DNA of 64,000 nt, from NCBI GenBank assembly GCA_016490735.1, contig JAEMWC010001201.1, positions 162,501 to 226,500 on the forward strand, given 5' to 3'. This DNA is from Pachyseris speciosa (taxonomy: Eukaryota > Cnidaria > Anthozoa > Scleractinia > Pachyseridae). This document shows positions 30,741 to 41,848 of the stretch, piece after piece. The first letter of the stretch is position 1; each line of letters starts with the position of its first letter. Under the pieces are notes generated by a model. That model searched no databases. It saw only the letters and a list, made by a program, of their open reading frames with translations, and had not been told where the DNA came from. Both the position numbers and the translations under genes were made by a program.

Positions 30741-30851
30741 ATTAGATAGTTACCTCGGCCGACAGCAATATGTGATATATTGCAGTCAGCTCAGGGCCGA
30801 AGCTGACTGCAATATATCACATATTGCTGTCGGCCGAGGTAACTATCTAAT
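30741..30851. repeat. Perfect palindrome, 51-bp arms, 9-nt loop
   Basis: Arms 30741-30791 and 30801-30851 are exact reverse complements with loop CAGGGCCGA. Neither arm holds an ORF. Perfect arms imply recent formation or ongoing correction. It sits exactly where copy 5 is truncated. Confidence 0.95.
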
Positions 30852-31208
30852 ATATTTACTATTCAATACCCAGTCCCATTGTTCTTTCTCTGCACTAAAT
30901 CACTGATTGCAGGCGCCCCTTCCGCTTTGTTCATGAACGCACAAAAGAACATAATTAGCACTTGTTGTTCTGACGGTTTTCCCGACAGCCCTCAAAGTCC
31001 GTAAAATCGAGTAGAAAACCCCCTTTAAATGCCGAAGAAAAAATACAACGCCAGTTCGACTCCGCAAAAATCCCAAATCCACTTTATTTTTGTACGCGCG
31101 AGAAAACATAATTGCGCCATTAAAATTTAAATCATTTGAATTAACCAATGAGCGCGCGCGCTTGAAATTGAAACAAAGTCTGTAACTGCGCGCGCGCCAG
31201 GGCGTAAA
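30852..31208. other. Non-coding stretch up to the Harbinger element
   Basis: No family homology resumes after the palindrome. The minus-strand ORF at 30900-31307 has no recognisable domain and runs into the transposon end. The segment around 31150-31200 is rich in GCGC. Confidence 0.45.
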
Positions 31209-31233
31209 GCCCCGGCTACACGTTGTAACAATA

Positions 31234-31457
31234 GGGCCGTTTATACGAGAGAAAATAAGCCGCGGCTTACTCTGGCCGCGGCTTACATAAGACGCGAAAG
31301 GAACCATTTATACGAGTAAAAACTCCTAGGCCAGGATAAGCCGCAGCTTGAGAAAGCCGTGAACGTAGATTTTGTACCATTTATACGGAGTGTTCGCGTC
31401 TTATGTAAGCCGTGGCCAGAGTAAGCCGCGGCTTATTTTCTCTCGTATAAACGGCCC
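31234..31457. mobile_element. MITE nested in the Harbinger left end, TA target duplication
   Basis: The terminal repeats are 65 bp (31234-31298 and its inverse ending at 31457) with one mismatch, starting GGGCCGTTTATACGAGAGAA. TA flanks both sides. Removing it leaves AACAATATTGTT, a palindromic target within the Harbinger subterminal repeats. Confidence 0.85.
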
Positions 31458-31603
31458 TATTGTTAGAAGAACACGACCCAACATTGTTGTAAGAACGCTT
31501 TTAACAATGTTGGATACGCATATAACATTGTTAGAAACACGTCACTTTTTAGTCACGCAACCTAATGATGGCGTTTTTTTTTTTTACGTCGGGAATTATA
31601 AAA

Positions 31604-32490
31604 ATGGCGGAGAAACGAACTAAAAAGGCTCTCGCTGTAATTGTCGTTTTGAACATTCTCCAGAAAAAAAAATCGTCCTCCGAGACAAAGAAAACACAAA
31701 ACACGTGAATGGATGAAGAAAAGAATCGAGAAGGGGCTATATGCAAATTTAATTTTGGAACTTTCAGCGGAGGATCCCCTCGGATTTCGTGAAATGATGC
31801 GAATGAGTCGTGACCAATTTCACGAGATTCTGGGCAAAATTGAGCCTTACATTTCCAAGCAGTCCACCGTCATGGGAGGCGAACCAATAAGTTCTGGGGA
31901 AAGGCTGGCATTAACACTGAGATTCCTTGCCACCGGTGAGAGTTTCCACTCCTTGCATTTCCAGTTTCGTATAAGTCGCCGAGCTGTATCGTACATTGTG
32001 TGCGAGGTCTGCAAAGCGATCTATGATGTGATGGGTGCGGTACAATTGAAAGTTCCCTCCACCACGGAAGAGTGGATGGAAATTGCCAATCAGTTCGAAC
32101 AACGCTGGAACTTTCCTAACTGTATTGGAGCCATTGATGGCAAACACGTCGTCATCCAACCTCCTGCTGGTTCTGGCTCTCACTTTTATAACTACAAGCA
32201 CACCCACTCAGTGGTGTTGATGGCTGTTGCTGGGCCGGCATATGAAGTCCTGTATGCTGATGTTGGCACCAATGGCAGGGTATCAGATGGGGGAGTATGG
32301 AACAAATGCTCTTTTCAAAAGCAATTGAAGAAAACCAGCTCAGCATTCCGCCAACAAAACCGCTTCCGTTTGGCACTCAACCCCTTCCGCATGTATTTGT
32401 CGGTGACGATGCATTTGCGTTGAAAACATTCCTCATGAAACCGTATCCCCAACATGGTTTGACCCTAGATAAAAGAGTCTACAACTACAG
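31604..32490 (+). pseudogene. Harbinger (DDE_Tnp_4) transposase, frameshifted
   Basis: A lysine-rich start at 31604 (M-A-E-K-R-T-K-K) is one frame off from the main body, which begins around 31713. The body has E-R-L-A-L-T-L-R-F-L-A-T-G, then N-C-I-G-A-I-D-G-K-H-V (first catalytic aspartate) and D-V-G-T-N-G-R-V-S-D-G-G-V-W (second). After W-N-K-C-S-F a one-base loss in a T-run (about 32310) moves the frame to one with V-G-D-D-A-F-A-L-K. The exon ends at a plausible donor, CAG|GTATTT at 32490. The final exon, expected to have R-R-V-V-E-N-x-F-G-I-L with the catalytic glutamate, was not found. It would otherwise cut and paste DNA, with TTA targets in this superfamily. Confidence 0.85.
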
Positions 32491-32580
32491 GTATTTATAG
32501 AGTAACCTTGCATGGTGTACTATTTAAGTTAATAAAGCAATGGAGTTTATGTTCTTGGGCATAAGCCTAAAATAAGCTTA

Positions 32581-32660
32581 TGTTTTGAGCCCGACTCTGA
32601 CTCATTTTAGCCCAAGCCGCTAGGCGAAGGCTAAAATGAGCTCTGAGAAGGGCGAAAACA
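32581..32660. repeat. Imperfect hairpin, about 33-bp arms
   Basis: 32581-32613 and 32629-32660 are inverted (CTCATTTTAGCC against GGCTAAAATGAG at the core) with a 15-nt loop. It is a small foldback element. Confidence 0.7.
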
Positions 32661-33916
32661 TAAACTCTGTTACTATTATTGTTACTTTTGAGGGCACTGA
32701 GAAAATAAAAACTGAAAAAACAAACTTGACAACAAAACAGCGAGCGTTTACAACAGCTTGAATGGCTTTTATTTTCCCACAATGAAAATACACCATCGAG
32801 CGAAGCTAGCTAAAAATTACAAAATCTTCCCATGTGAGTTGTCAAGAATTGTAAAAAACATGAAAGAAAAAAAAAACGACTAACTTTATTTGTAAGTGTT
32901 GAAAGTAAGTTCTTAATTGTGCAATTGCTAAACTGACATTTCGGCATAATTGGTTGAACTGAGTGTGTTAGCTTGATGCCGCAAAACTTACATGCACTTC
33001 GCGACCGGCCAATCATGGTCTGTTTTTTGGTGTTTTCTGGCACGGAATCAGCCTCTTTGAAGATCGTCTCCCCCTAGTGGAGAATTTTGCAAATTCTTCG
33101 TTGTTTTCTGTGTTTTCAGCCATGGTTTGGGCTTTCAAAATTTTTCTTTTGCCAACGCTGCAAGAAACGGCGCGAACATTGTAATGGCTTCTCAATTTTT
33201 ATTGGCTGCTTAAATCGTCCGATAACTTGATTCACACTTTTCATTGGTTTATTTCAGCGGGCTAAATAGCAAGATATTTGCCTTTTTCTGTGGACTCTGA
33301 AAAATTGTGAATGTCTGATCATTCAGCTTTGGGAGCAGGGGCTGGTAATAATAAAGGAATATAATTATATCAGTTGTGCAGGATTGCAAGTGGGGGCTGA
33401 CTTCGAGCGCGTTAGCGTGAGTTAACTAAGGGGGTCCGGGGGCATGCTCCCCTGGAAAATTTTTAAGTCCTCTGAAATGGCTGGAAATGCATTTAAAACT
33501 AAAATTATGTGGTGAAACTTCTATACGTTCAGCAACAAAAAAGCGGTGTTTCAAACAAGAATGTAATTACCTTTTCGCTTAACTTATCAGTTTTCGGTAA
33601 AACGTTTAATAGAAAAGTAACTTCGATTTTTTTATTTTACCACAATTGCTAGTAATCTCACAATCTGATTGGCTAATTTGCCGTTGTCGATAAGAGTCTA
33701 GACAACGCTGCTCGCGTCAACGTGTCGCGCAATGCCTGTTTTCAGCTCGCGCTCTGAAATTAACATTTTCTTTGACGCTGATATTGTGGTAAAAAACAAA
33801 TCGAATGTGGTTTAGCGTTGTCTATAGTCTTATCGACAACGATATTCGTCATCACAGTGGTCAAGATTTGCTGTGGACTCACTCGGCTGCGCCTCGTGAG
33901 GTATTCATTCTAGACA

Positions 33917-33994
33917 AACTGTCGCGTTTTTAATTAATTTGAGCATGAACATTTGACATGTTCACGCTCTAAATTAATTAAAAAACGTGACAGT
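33917..33994. repeat. Inverted repeat, about 35-bp arms, 9-nt loop
   Basis: 33917-33950 pairs with 33960-33994 (core TTTTTAATTAATTT), loop ATTTGACAT. A second inverted pair just upstream (GTTGTCGATAAGAGTCTAGA near 33694, and its inverse near 33818) suggests a larger foldback element at about 33640-33870. Confidence 0.7.
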
Positions 33995-36719
33995 GTCCAT
34001 TGGATGTATTCTCATTACCATCGGAAACGTCAAAGTTTTGACGTCAAACCTTTGTGTGGAAACTTGCGTGGTGTCGCGCTCGAGTGGGATGCTCAAGGTT
34101 TTTGTGTTATCTTGAATATTCAAGGCAAGTGGAATCAGCCATGGTTGCTTCAATCTGCTTTGACACCTTGATCATTCCAGGTAGCAGAAAAACATCATTC
34201 AATAATAATTGTTGTAAAATTTACACATAATCAAGCAACAAAAGCACTGTCACATTTATTTCTTTTCAAACAAGGAAAAATATGGTATGCCTAACTTGAA
34301 ATAATTGGCTAGGAGATCCCTCAGGAATGTGTAGGTTGCAGTGAAATTACATGCACATTGTTGAAATTACAGTAGAGCAATCTTAGTGAAATGTGAGCTC
34401 TGAATTACAATAAACTGTGTTTCTATTAATACTTTGTGAGCACTCGTCATTTGTGCCTGGCAGAACACTTTTGAAGTTTAAGCATCTACATGCCATTTTT
34501 AATTTATGTAAGGTAATCAATAGCACAATCACACACTTTTTGTCTACTCTGTTTAATTTTAATTAAAATGTTACCTTTCGATTTGTTACATGCTTTTAAC
34601 TGGCTTTTCCCCATGATCCTCTGCTCTATCGGCAAAACTTTTCAACACACATTAGGTGCCGAGTTTGGTTTCAAGCCAACTGGATTCAAGACAGTGAGTA
34701 CACTGTATAACATATGGCAATTATTGGATCAGGCGAAGTATGGCATGAATCATGCCATTCTCTAAGGGTAATGTATGATCAAGCAAAACCAGGGGAACAC
34801 CCACTGAGATCTGCATATTCATATCCTGTGTTAGTCGATCAAATTGCCTTGTTAACATACAGACATTCAAAATATTTTCAGAGTTCTAAAGATAGACAAA
34901 GTGTTCTCTTTTCAGCCATTTTGGTGCACTCTGAAGCCACTGTGGCATGACATCATTTGTCCAAAGACTTGTTCTGTTATTAGATGATTGACCTCATTCA
35001 TTCAGTAGAAAAATAATCAGTTGAATTATGTTATTTAGTCAAATGCTAGCCAGCTCACTAAAATTATGCATCTGATTTATCAAAGCCTGAGTAACATTTT
35101 GAAAGAATAACAATGAAATTTATCTGTGACAGATAAAAGACTGCTTTTATTATATGGCAAACAGTAAATAATAATAATTATTATGAATATTGTCTTTCAA
35201 ATATGAAGTGATAGGTAAAGATTTCAGCATTTGATAATTTGATGTATGGCTTTACTGTACTTTGTGCATCAAAAGCAGACTCGAATACCTTTGTACAAGA
35301 ATCTATTACAACAATGCAACTATTGTTATTAGTTTGTTGACATTCAAGTTAACCCTATCATTCTTTTATCCTCCTTCCATCCAAACTTTTCGACTTGTTC
35401 CAACCACAATGGTACAATATAAGTAACAGCCCCACAATACATAAAGGTTGCAAGAGTGCTAAACATGAAATTGAAATAGCCATGCACAAAACCTGGGCAT
35501 TATTGTGGCATCTAAAGTGTCAGCATGCAAAATATGAAATGTGCTTATGAAGTACATGTATGTGCTTACAAATTTTAATTGAAAGGCCTTTCAAAATTAT
35601 TTAGAATTGTATTTTCTTTTTTGAAAGATCTTCTCTAATTCAGACTGAGATCTTCTCTCATTGAGATTGAGATTTAAGATTTAAAATAAAGCCGAAAACT
35701 TGTGACATCGCAAATAGTTTTAGTGCAGAGATGCAGAGAGGCAAATGTTATAGTAATGTACACCGAGGCAAAAAAATGAAGCTGCTTGGTGTTTCTATGG
35801 TAACCACCTTGCTGGACAGTCTGTTGCATGCAAAATTAACATTCTTGTGTTTTCTCTCAATAAAACATCATTCAGTTTTCTTCCCAGGTATTTCATGCCA
35901 GGTGGACCACCTGGTGTGATTCATTGAAAAATTGTTACCACCTGGTTTCAAAGTGAAGAAACCTAACATAGTTTAAGATCTGGAAATGGGATCCTGTCCA
36001 TAAGTAAAGAAAAAACCAGTCAATAAAAATATTGAATCATTGCCTAGTGTTTCTCCATTGTGTTTTCTCGCAAGTGATAAGATTTTAACTCGTATTTACC
36101 CTTCCATGAAACCTGTTGTCCTCTCGTTTTGTTAAACAGCAAGCATCTTTCAATTTGCCATAAATTCAAGGGTTCTTCAAGGGATGTTACATGGAATACT
36201 AAACTAAATTTCCACTTCCGTGGAAGGGTGGCTTCGACAAGTTCAGGATGCTCTGACCAGAAACGAAAAGCTTCTCAAAGCAAATTAAGTTCCTTAGAGT
36301 GCAATAGTAATGCTAGATTAGGACTCCTTTAGACACAGTTGAACATTTCCGTCAAAATGCCCCCTGGTCTTCCCAAAATCCTTAGGAGAATATAACGGAC
36401 ACTGTAACTGGGCAAGCAAGAAAGAAAAAAGCAATACGGGCATTACCAAAATGGAGATATACTGGTAGGAGAAAATATGTGAGTTGAATGTTGCCATGGT
36501 TACCTCACAATATATTGTGATTTTGAGTACACGAATGTTGCTAAATTTGAATATCGATCCAACCTTTGTCGAGATATTCTTCATTATGTGATTGATCTTC
36601 ACACTAAAACTACTTGTGATGTCACCAACTTTTGACAAAAACATGGTTACCTTTGGAATGAGAGCAGATACTTCACAATATAAAGCACCATTCTTCATGG
36701 AGGTTTTGTTAATAAAAAA

Positions 36720-38527
36720 TTAGTTACTTCCTTGTGTTGGGTTGCTATAGCCTAGCATAGCCAAATAGCTATCCACAGGCTCTCTTTGAAGACCCCTTAA
36801 ATCTGGATATTGGGAAACACTTGCAGGGTGAAGCTGACCAAAACTGTTACCCATTTCTATCTCAAATAAAACATCAGAAATGCGCTTTGTTGCAATTGCT
36901 CTTTGACGAGGGTTAAATCCATTTAATTTCATCCCCACATAAGCACCAAACTGTTCCCCCTCACTTTCGGCATGGTCCACACTCTTAGGAGGCTCTTGGA
37001 GAACTTCAAGTGCCCTTTCAAGCAATAGATTTTGCACATCTGCATTCTTTTTTCTTCCTTGGTCGTTTTCCGCCTAATGACAAGAAAATACACCAACTGC
37101 CTTTTGACTGCCTAACAACTGACTGAATACCTGGCACTAATTGACAGACTGTTGAGCTGATGAGGAAAATAAGCCACACCCACACAAGCAAATGTTATGT
37201 GCCAATTTGTGTGAGACAACCTTCACGGCAAAACTTGCCTAAAATTTATGCAGCAAGTACATTGCTGAAAAAAAATTACCACATGTGAAACATTGTTTTG
37301 TGTGGATGACTTGCCCAATAAAATGTGGTAAATATTTCGGGTTGTCATGGATTCGAAACACCCTCATATCTGCTGCATAAACAAGCAAATTGTCAATATT
37401 TGCTGTCCCATGGCAAGCAATTAAATTTGTTACAAAGAAACTGCAACATAACATTTGCTTGTGTGGCAAATTCCTCCTCAAAGCTTCCTCAATACTTATT
37501 TCTATCAGTTAAGAAACTGTATGGGAATTGAGAAACACAAGGAGACATGCACCAAAGTCGCACACAATTGATTTTGCACATTTTCATCATTCTACAAAAA
37601 AAACTTTTCCGAATTTTCTCACGACCTGCAATTCAGTAGATTTTAATTTGCACACTATCAAGTCATGACATGCCATGTCGCAGTCAGCAACATGTATCCT
37701 AGTGTGTGTGTGTGTGGGGGGGGGGGGGGGAGTTAACCTATCATTCTGCCACCATAAAACAGCTAAGATAGGAATACTCCACAAATACTGGATGGTATTA
37801 TACAGAAGGGTTTAGTATCACTAACAAATAATAAGTTCGATGTTTGAAAATTTTAGCCAAATCGAAAATATACCTGAAATTGAATCAAGTTTTTTGCTGT
37901 ATGAATCCTTATTTTTCACTTCATTATAAATGTCTTCAATTCTAGATTTCCCCTTCGAAGCAGGTTTTACACCGTTTTATGCACTGTCAAACGTTTAGAG
38001 GTAGGAAATCTCCATTTTATTTCATTCAGTTTGTAGTAAAAAAAAGCAAAGACAAAAAAAAGGCAAAAGCAATAAACCTAACCACCTTCATGCACCGCTT
38101 CACTTGCATCATCCTCGTCAACATTAGTACTTGGGGTCGATAACGTATCAGTGCTTTTCCGGGCCTCAACAACAACTTGCAAAAATTGCAGCTGTTGGAA
38201 ATATTGCCACTTTGAAACATAACGATCATCTACACCAGCGCCAGACTTTGTTTTGGATACCAAATGAACCTCTCGGCTGTACTGCCCTCTCAGCATGTTC
38301 CACTTGGCCTGGATTTCCTCCCTCGTTATCCCCATACTTTCCTCTATTTCCGATAACGCTACCAGTTTTTTGGTCTTGTCGTGGTATTCCTTATGAAAAG
38401 TGTCCCACAAACAAGGCCTCTCTTCGTACTTGTCAATTAAGTGCTTGATTTCTTCGTCTTTCCACGTCCTAGGCTTCTTTCGCTTCGGGGTTCTGGCTTC
38501 AACAGTTACAATTTCCACTTCCGCCAT
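36720..38527 (-). CDS. MADF-BESS DNA-binding protein of the Harbinger element (multi-exon)
   Basis: The first exon (38527 down to about 38090) encodes a MADF domain: K-K-P-R-T-W-K-D-E-E-I-K-H-L-I, then L-W-D-T-F-H-K-E-Y-H-D, I-Q-A-K-W-N-M-L-R-G-Q-Y and S-K-W-Q-Y-F-Q-Q-L-Q-F-L. The last exon (37073-36720, preceded by acceptor TCATTAG) ends the protein with a BESS-type motif, F-G-A-Y-V-G-M-K-L-N-G-F, then I-A-T-K-R-I-S-D-V-L-F-E-I-E. A middle exon at about 37965-37874 (R-I-E-D-I-Y-N-E-V-K, donor CAG|GTATAT) is likely. Reading phase does not join simply at the junctions tested, so exon limits are uncertain. In this superfamily the partner protein binds the transposon ends and carries the transposase to the nucleus; MADF binds DNA and BESS mediates protein contacts. 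Confidence 0.65.
37703..37731. repeat. GT microsatellite followed by a G-run
   Basis: About seven GT units run directly into about 14 G. It lies in an intron of the MADF-BESS gene. Confidence 0.9.
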
Positions 38528-38772
38528 TTTGGATTCCTCAAGGCTCTCGGATTGGAGACTGGGCCCTTAACTCTGATTGGTCGTTGCGATACAACATTGT
38601 TGAAAGGACTACACGCTTCAACATTTGTTGTATGTTGGACAAAATGTTTGATCGAAGTCAAAACATTCTTCCAACAAAAAATGTTGAGCAAACGTCATCA
38701 AACATGCATGCTACAAGTTCTAACATTGTTCTTCCAACAATTGTTTTATAACAATGTTTGTGTAGCCGGGCC

Positions 38773-39053
38773 TTAAGTGCCAACTGAGTTCTTTCAACTT
38801 CTTTCGAAAACGGTTTTTTGTCATTTCCGTAAATGCAGAAAAGGTCGCAACACTTGTTGATTAGCTCAATTGGGAATTGGTGACTGAGATGCCTTGCATC
38901 CCAATAAAAACAGTAGCGTTTTGAACATCTGTTTGCGTTTCGTGTATGTGTTATTGTTTTCAACATTTTTCAACAAGCAGTCTGAACTTATGCAAAACAA
39001 CTTGTAATCTGAGAAATGCGGCCCGTTTTGCACTTATCATAGTTTTTTCTGTA

Positions 39054-39086
<33 letters not shown>

Positions 39087-39987
39087 TTGTTTTTGAGCAT
39101 GTGATGTTTTCCAACTAGCGGGTTTGCTGAACAATTGCCACTAATGATAATTTCAATAGATCTCTTTGTTCTTCTTTGTTTTCCGGCGAACCATAGGGAA
39201 ACAATAGACAATTAGATATACCGTGGTATTTGCACGTGCAGAGTAACTTTTTCCTTCAGTTGTGACCAGACATGAAAGAAGTGTACCACGATGGCTTCAC
39301 ATCAGACAAGGATGAAGAGGCGATTTTTAGAACACAACAAAACCGAACTCGAAGTACTGGCGAAAATTCACCTAAAGCTGGTGGTTGGAGAACGAGGGTA
39401 AGTTTCATTAGCCCGTTTAATTTTCCTGCTTTTAATACATGATTTAATTGAATCGCGTCATGGTATTTGTATTAGTAATGTGTGGTGTTTAATTTTGTTT
39501 CAGATGAGCGCTTTGTGAGAAGCCTATTAGGACAACCGAGTTGGAAGAATTTGGAAGAAGTTGGGCCGCTGAAAACAGTCGGAGGAAATGGCGCTGGATC
39601 CTTAAAGTATTTAAAGATTGGCGTTTCTTTGGCGTAAAACAAGGCCGTTTTAAAAGAGCCATATATACCAAGCGTCATAAAACAAACAGGCTGCAATATT
39701 AAAAACGGACATCATTACTTGAAGAGGAATGCTATATCTACAATTGTAGCCAAAATATGTGAAGTTTTTGCACTATCTTTCTGCGTTCGAAAATTGGGAA
39801 CAAACCGGCTATTTCAGTTGATAACATGTTCCCGGTAAGCAGTTAAGACCGATTATTGAGTAAACAATACTGGCTACAAAAAAGTGAACAACGGGAAATA
39901 AAAGTTCGATGTTTCTCTTAAATTATCCCGTCCTTACTTTTATAACTACTAGCTAGCTGACTTTTAAAATTGCGAGCTGGAGGTTCA
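38773..39987. other. Stretch without a convincing gene
   Basis: A short ATG frame at 39271-39396 ends at a good donor (GAGG|GTAAGT) and an acceptor TTGTTTCAG follows at 39495-39503. The joined frame stops after four codons, so I do not call a gene. The ORFs at 38960-39211 (-) and 39472-39696 (-) have no domain. Confidence 0.4.
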
Positions 39988-40142
39988 AGGGCGTAGCTAG
40001 GGGGATTCTGGGGTGCCAGTGACCCCCCGCCCCCTTTGTAAGCCTTTTTTAAAGCAATACGCAGGTGGCAATCTGGTGAGTACCCTCTGTTTGACACAGT
40101 GTGACCTCCGCCGCCACTTTGAAAAATCCTGGCTACGCCCCT
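39988..40142. mobile_element. Short MITE-like element
   Basis: The ends are inverted: AGGGCGTAGCTAGGGGGATT at the left and AATCCTGGCTACGCCCCT at the right. The interior is C-rich and non-coding. No target duplication is clear. Confidence 0.65.
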
Positions 40143-40351
40143 GAGGTGCGTTCAAATATGGTCCGTCTTTGCTTAGTGGGCCATTGTTCGAAGCACACGA
40201 CTGCATAACAATGGCTGTCAAAATATTACCATTTCTTTTCAAAAAAAAATAACTTAGTCGTTAAATGCGAATCATTTATCAGTAGCCCGCCAACTTTGAA
40301 AATCATAAATCAGATGCTTGACGAAGTTTAGCGAGCGAAGTTAAGTTGAAC

Positions 40352-40660
40352 ATGGGAAACACAAGTGCGCTGGATCGGGAGCTCTTTTCAGATCCCATTG
40401 AATCTCCGATCCATCCACTTCTGATTAATATGGTCCGTCCTTTTGTTGACTCCTGTGATCCCAAATTTCGTCTACAAATAAACGGAGAGGCACTTTGGCA
40501 TTGGCAAGAAGTCCGCAGCCATCCCAGCACTGCCTTTGACGTTCTCCAAGCAAGTATCTCGCGTCTTGGATACAAGCTGGAGGAATCTGCGTGCGATCGT
40601 TTTGGCCACGCCATTGCCTCAAACATTAGAAATTTCTGGCAAGCGATTGATGGATGTTAA
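40352..40660 (+). CDS. Hypothetical protein, 102 aa, possible N-myristoylation signal
   Basis: The ATG at 40352 gives M-G-N-T-S-A-L-D-R-E-L-F, and the frame is open to a stop at 40658-40660. I recognise no domain. The composition looks protein-like, with three tryptophans and an L-W-H-W-Q-E segment. The sequence is not visibly repeated in the window. Gly2 followed by N-T-S-A fits the loose N-myristoylation pattern. It has no membrane span. The minus-strand ORF across it is a shadow. It could be a small single-exon gene, one exon of a larger gene, or chance. Confidence 0.35.
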   Translation: MGNTSALDRELFSDPIESPIHPLLINMVRPFVDSCDPKFRLQINGEALWHWQEVRSHPSTAFDVLQASISRLGYKLEESACDRFGHAIASNIRNFWQAIDGC

Positions 40661-41371
40661 ACGATTGATGAATGTTAAACAGTAATAGCAGAAAGCTTTA
40701 GTCCCAAGAAAAATGGAGAGCGATCTAAGAACGACGATTAATTTTCAAACGAACTCCAGCGAGCGCGATCCATAATTCAAAATGGTGTTCCGTTTACCGA
40801 AACAAAGCACTTGTAATTTCTTTCGCATCAACCGAAATTTGCGCACGGGATCCAACTAGGGTACAAAACTATTTTGCTGGGTGCGATGAGTAGATTGAGG
40901 GCACGCTTGTCGCTTTCTTTTACTTTCATTAATAAAAAACCTTTCTTACTAGCTTTCTGTTTTTAGATTTCCTTTTAAAAACGGCAAATTTACTTTACGA
41001 TGCGTTTTTCTGTACATTTGTTTCTTTGTACTTCTTTGTACTCATACTATTTCTTTTTCGCCCTTATCGGCGTTGGCACTGAAGCTGGCGTCATTTAAAT
41101 TTGTTACACCACGCTGACGAGTCCCAAAAAGGACGAAACGACTATCCATGGTTGCAACCATACTTTATCGAGTTTCGGTCATGTTGGTGTATCGCAAAAG
41201 GCAACTTGTAATATTCTTAACTTGAGCCCGCATTGGTCAGCGGATGCCTTGTTTGGACAGGTGTCAATTGACCATAACGTGGATGTCCAATATCAAAGAT
41301 GTGCGCTGTAAACTTAGTGGTCAGCTGGAGTATGACCGCCACCTTGGGTTCAAGTACACAAGTATTGATTT

Positions 41372-41373
<2 letters not shown>
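40661..41373. other. Non-coding stretch
   Basis: No domain-bearing ORF. The stretch from about 41100 to 41370 (GTGGTCAGCTGGAGTATGAC phrase) has the character of an interspersed repeat ending in the ATT microsatellite, but I cannot name it. Confidence 0.4.

Positions 41374-41419
<46 letters not shown>
41374..41419. repeat. ATT microsatellite
   Basis: About 15 ATT units. Polyisoleucine ORFs on both strands are artefacts. Confidence 0.95.
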
Positions 41420-41582
41420 GCACATTATTAATTATTGAGAAACCTCGTCATCGTGCGGTGACGTCCACGAGCAATACCACTAGCTATGATTACCATGAGA
41501 AAAGCAATTCACGAGTTACTTTAAGTATGGTGCTCCGCTTGGCGGCCCTTCGGACCGCCGAAGGTCCGCCATCAATTAATCT

Positions 41583-41848
41583 CTTTACAAAAGTCTTTCA
41601 TCTTTTTATTGTTCATACGTCAGTTTCACTGGTCACTGAGTGGGTTTTTATAAGCGGTTCTTTGACGATAGCAACTCCTTATCAGAATATGGCTGTCATG
41701 GCTGTATGGCGGAAACGATGGAGAAGGCACATTTTGCTGCGATTGTAAACGCAGTGCCTATGGCCATGCAAACCAGTGACTAACGTAACCTCATGGTCAT
41801 TTTCGCGACACATTAAAAGAGCCCTGCAACATGGCATTTTCTTAACTT
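41583..41848 (+). pseudogene. Membrane-protein family copy 6: C-terminal fragment
   Basis: It matches the last about 90 residues of intact copies: V-H-T-S-V-S-L-V-T-E-W, then I-A-T-P-Y-Q-N-M-A-V-M-A-V-W-R-K-R-W-R-R-H-I-L. A frame break after H-I-L-L and further changes follow, up to the degraded tail at 41848. It is closest to copy 11 (shared R-K-R-W-R-R-H) and copy 1. Upstream of 41583 there is no family sequence, only a G+C-rich hairpin (GGCCCTTCGGACCGCCGAAG). Confidence 0.85.

Larger units (their letters stand above)
32491..36719. other. Harbinger interior: no convincing exon seen
   Basis: This long stretch within the transposon holds foldback repeats (32581-32660 and 33917-33994), a G-rich repeat phrase at 33430-33465 and A+T-rich non-coding sequence. 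ORFs at 33953-34171, 34568-34765, 34714-34950, 35731-35919 and 36318-36698 (-) have no domain I recognise. The missing C-terminal transposase exon should lie here, but I could not identify it. Confidence 0.4.
31209..38772. mobile_element. PIF/Harbinger DNA transposon, about 7.6 kb, two-gene type
   Basis: The termini are inverted: GCCCCGGCTACACG at the left and, read inward from the right, GGCCCGGCTACACA. Subterminal AACATTGTT-type repeats occur at both ends (31484-31545 and 38600-38760). Inside, a Harbinger DDE transposase reads rightward from 31604 and a MADF-BESS protein reads leftward from 38527. This is the standard two-gene arrangement of transposase plus Myb/SANT/MADF-type DNA-binding partner. 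Target duplications are not clear (TAA left, TTA right). The transposase is frameshifted, so the element is probably no longer autonomous. Confidence 0.8.

Noticed and set aside
33950..34180. C-terminal Harbinger transposase exon with R-A-R and V-x-E-like residues
   Set aside because: The resemblance is short, needs frame changes and overlaps a foldback repeat. It is not good enough to call.
36318..36698. 126-aa minus-strand ORF in the Harbinger element
   Set aside because: The composition is low complexity and no domain or splice context is seen; it is probably intronic or intergenic transposon sequence.
39271..39510. Two-exon gene with donor GAGG|GTAAGT and acceptor TTGTTTCAG
   Set aside because: The splice sites look good, but the frame starting at 39271 stops four codons into the next exon and the alternative ATG frame stops at once. 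A 44-codon open stretch after the acceptor is in a phase that neither start reaches.
41299..41748. Single 149-aa protein with a poly-isoleucine tract
   Set aside because: It joins an ATT microsatellite read-through to the C-terminal fragment of family copy 6. It is not a real gene.
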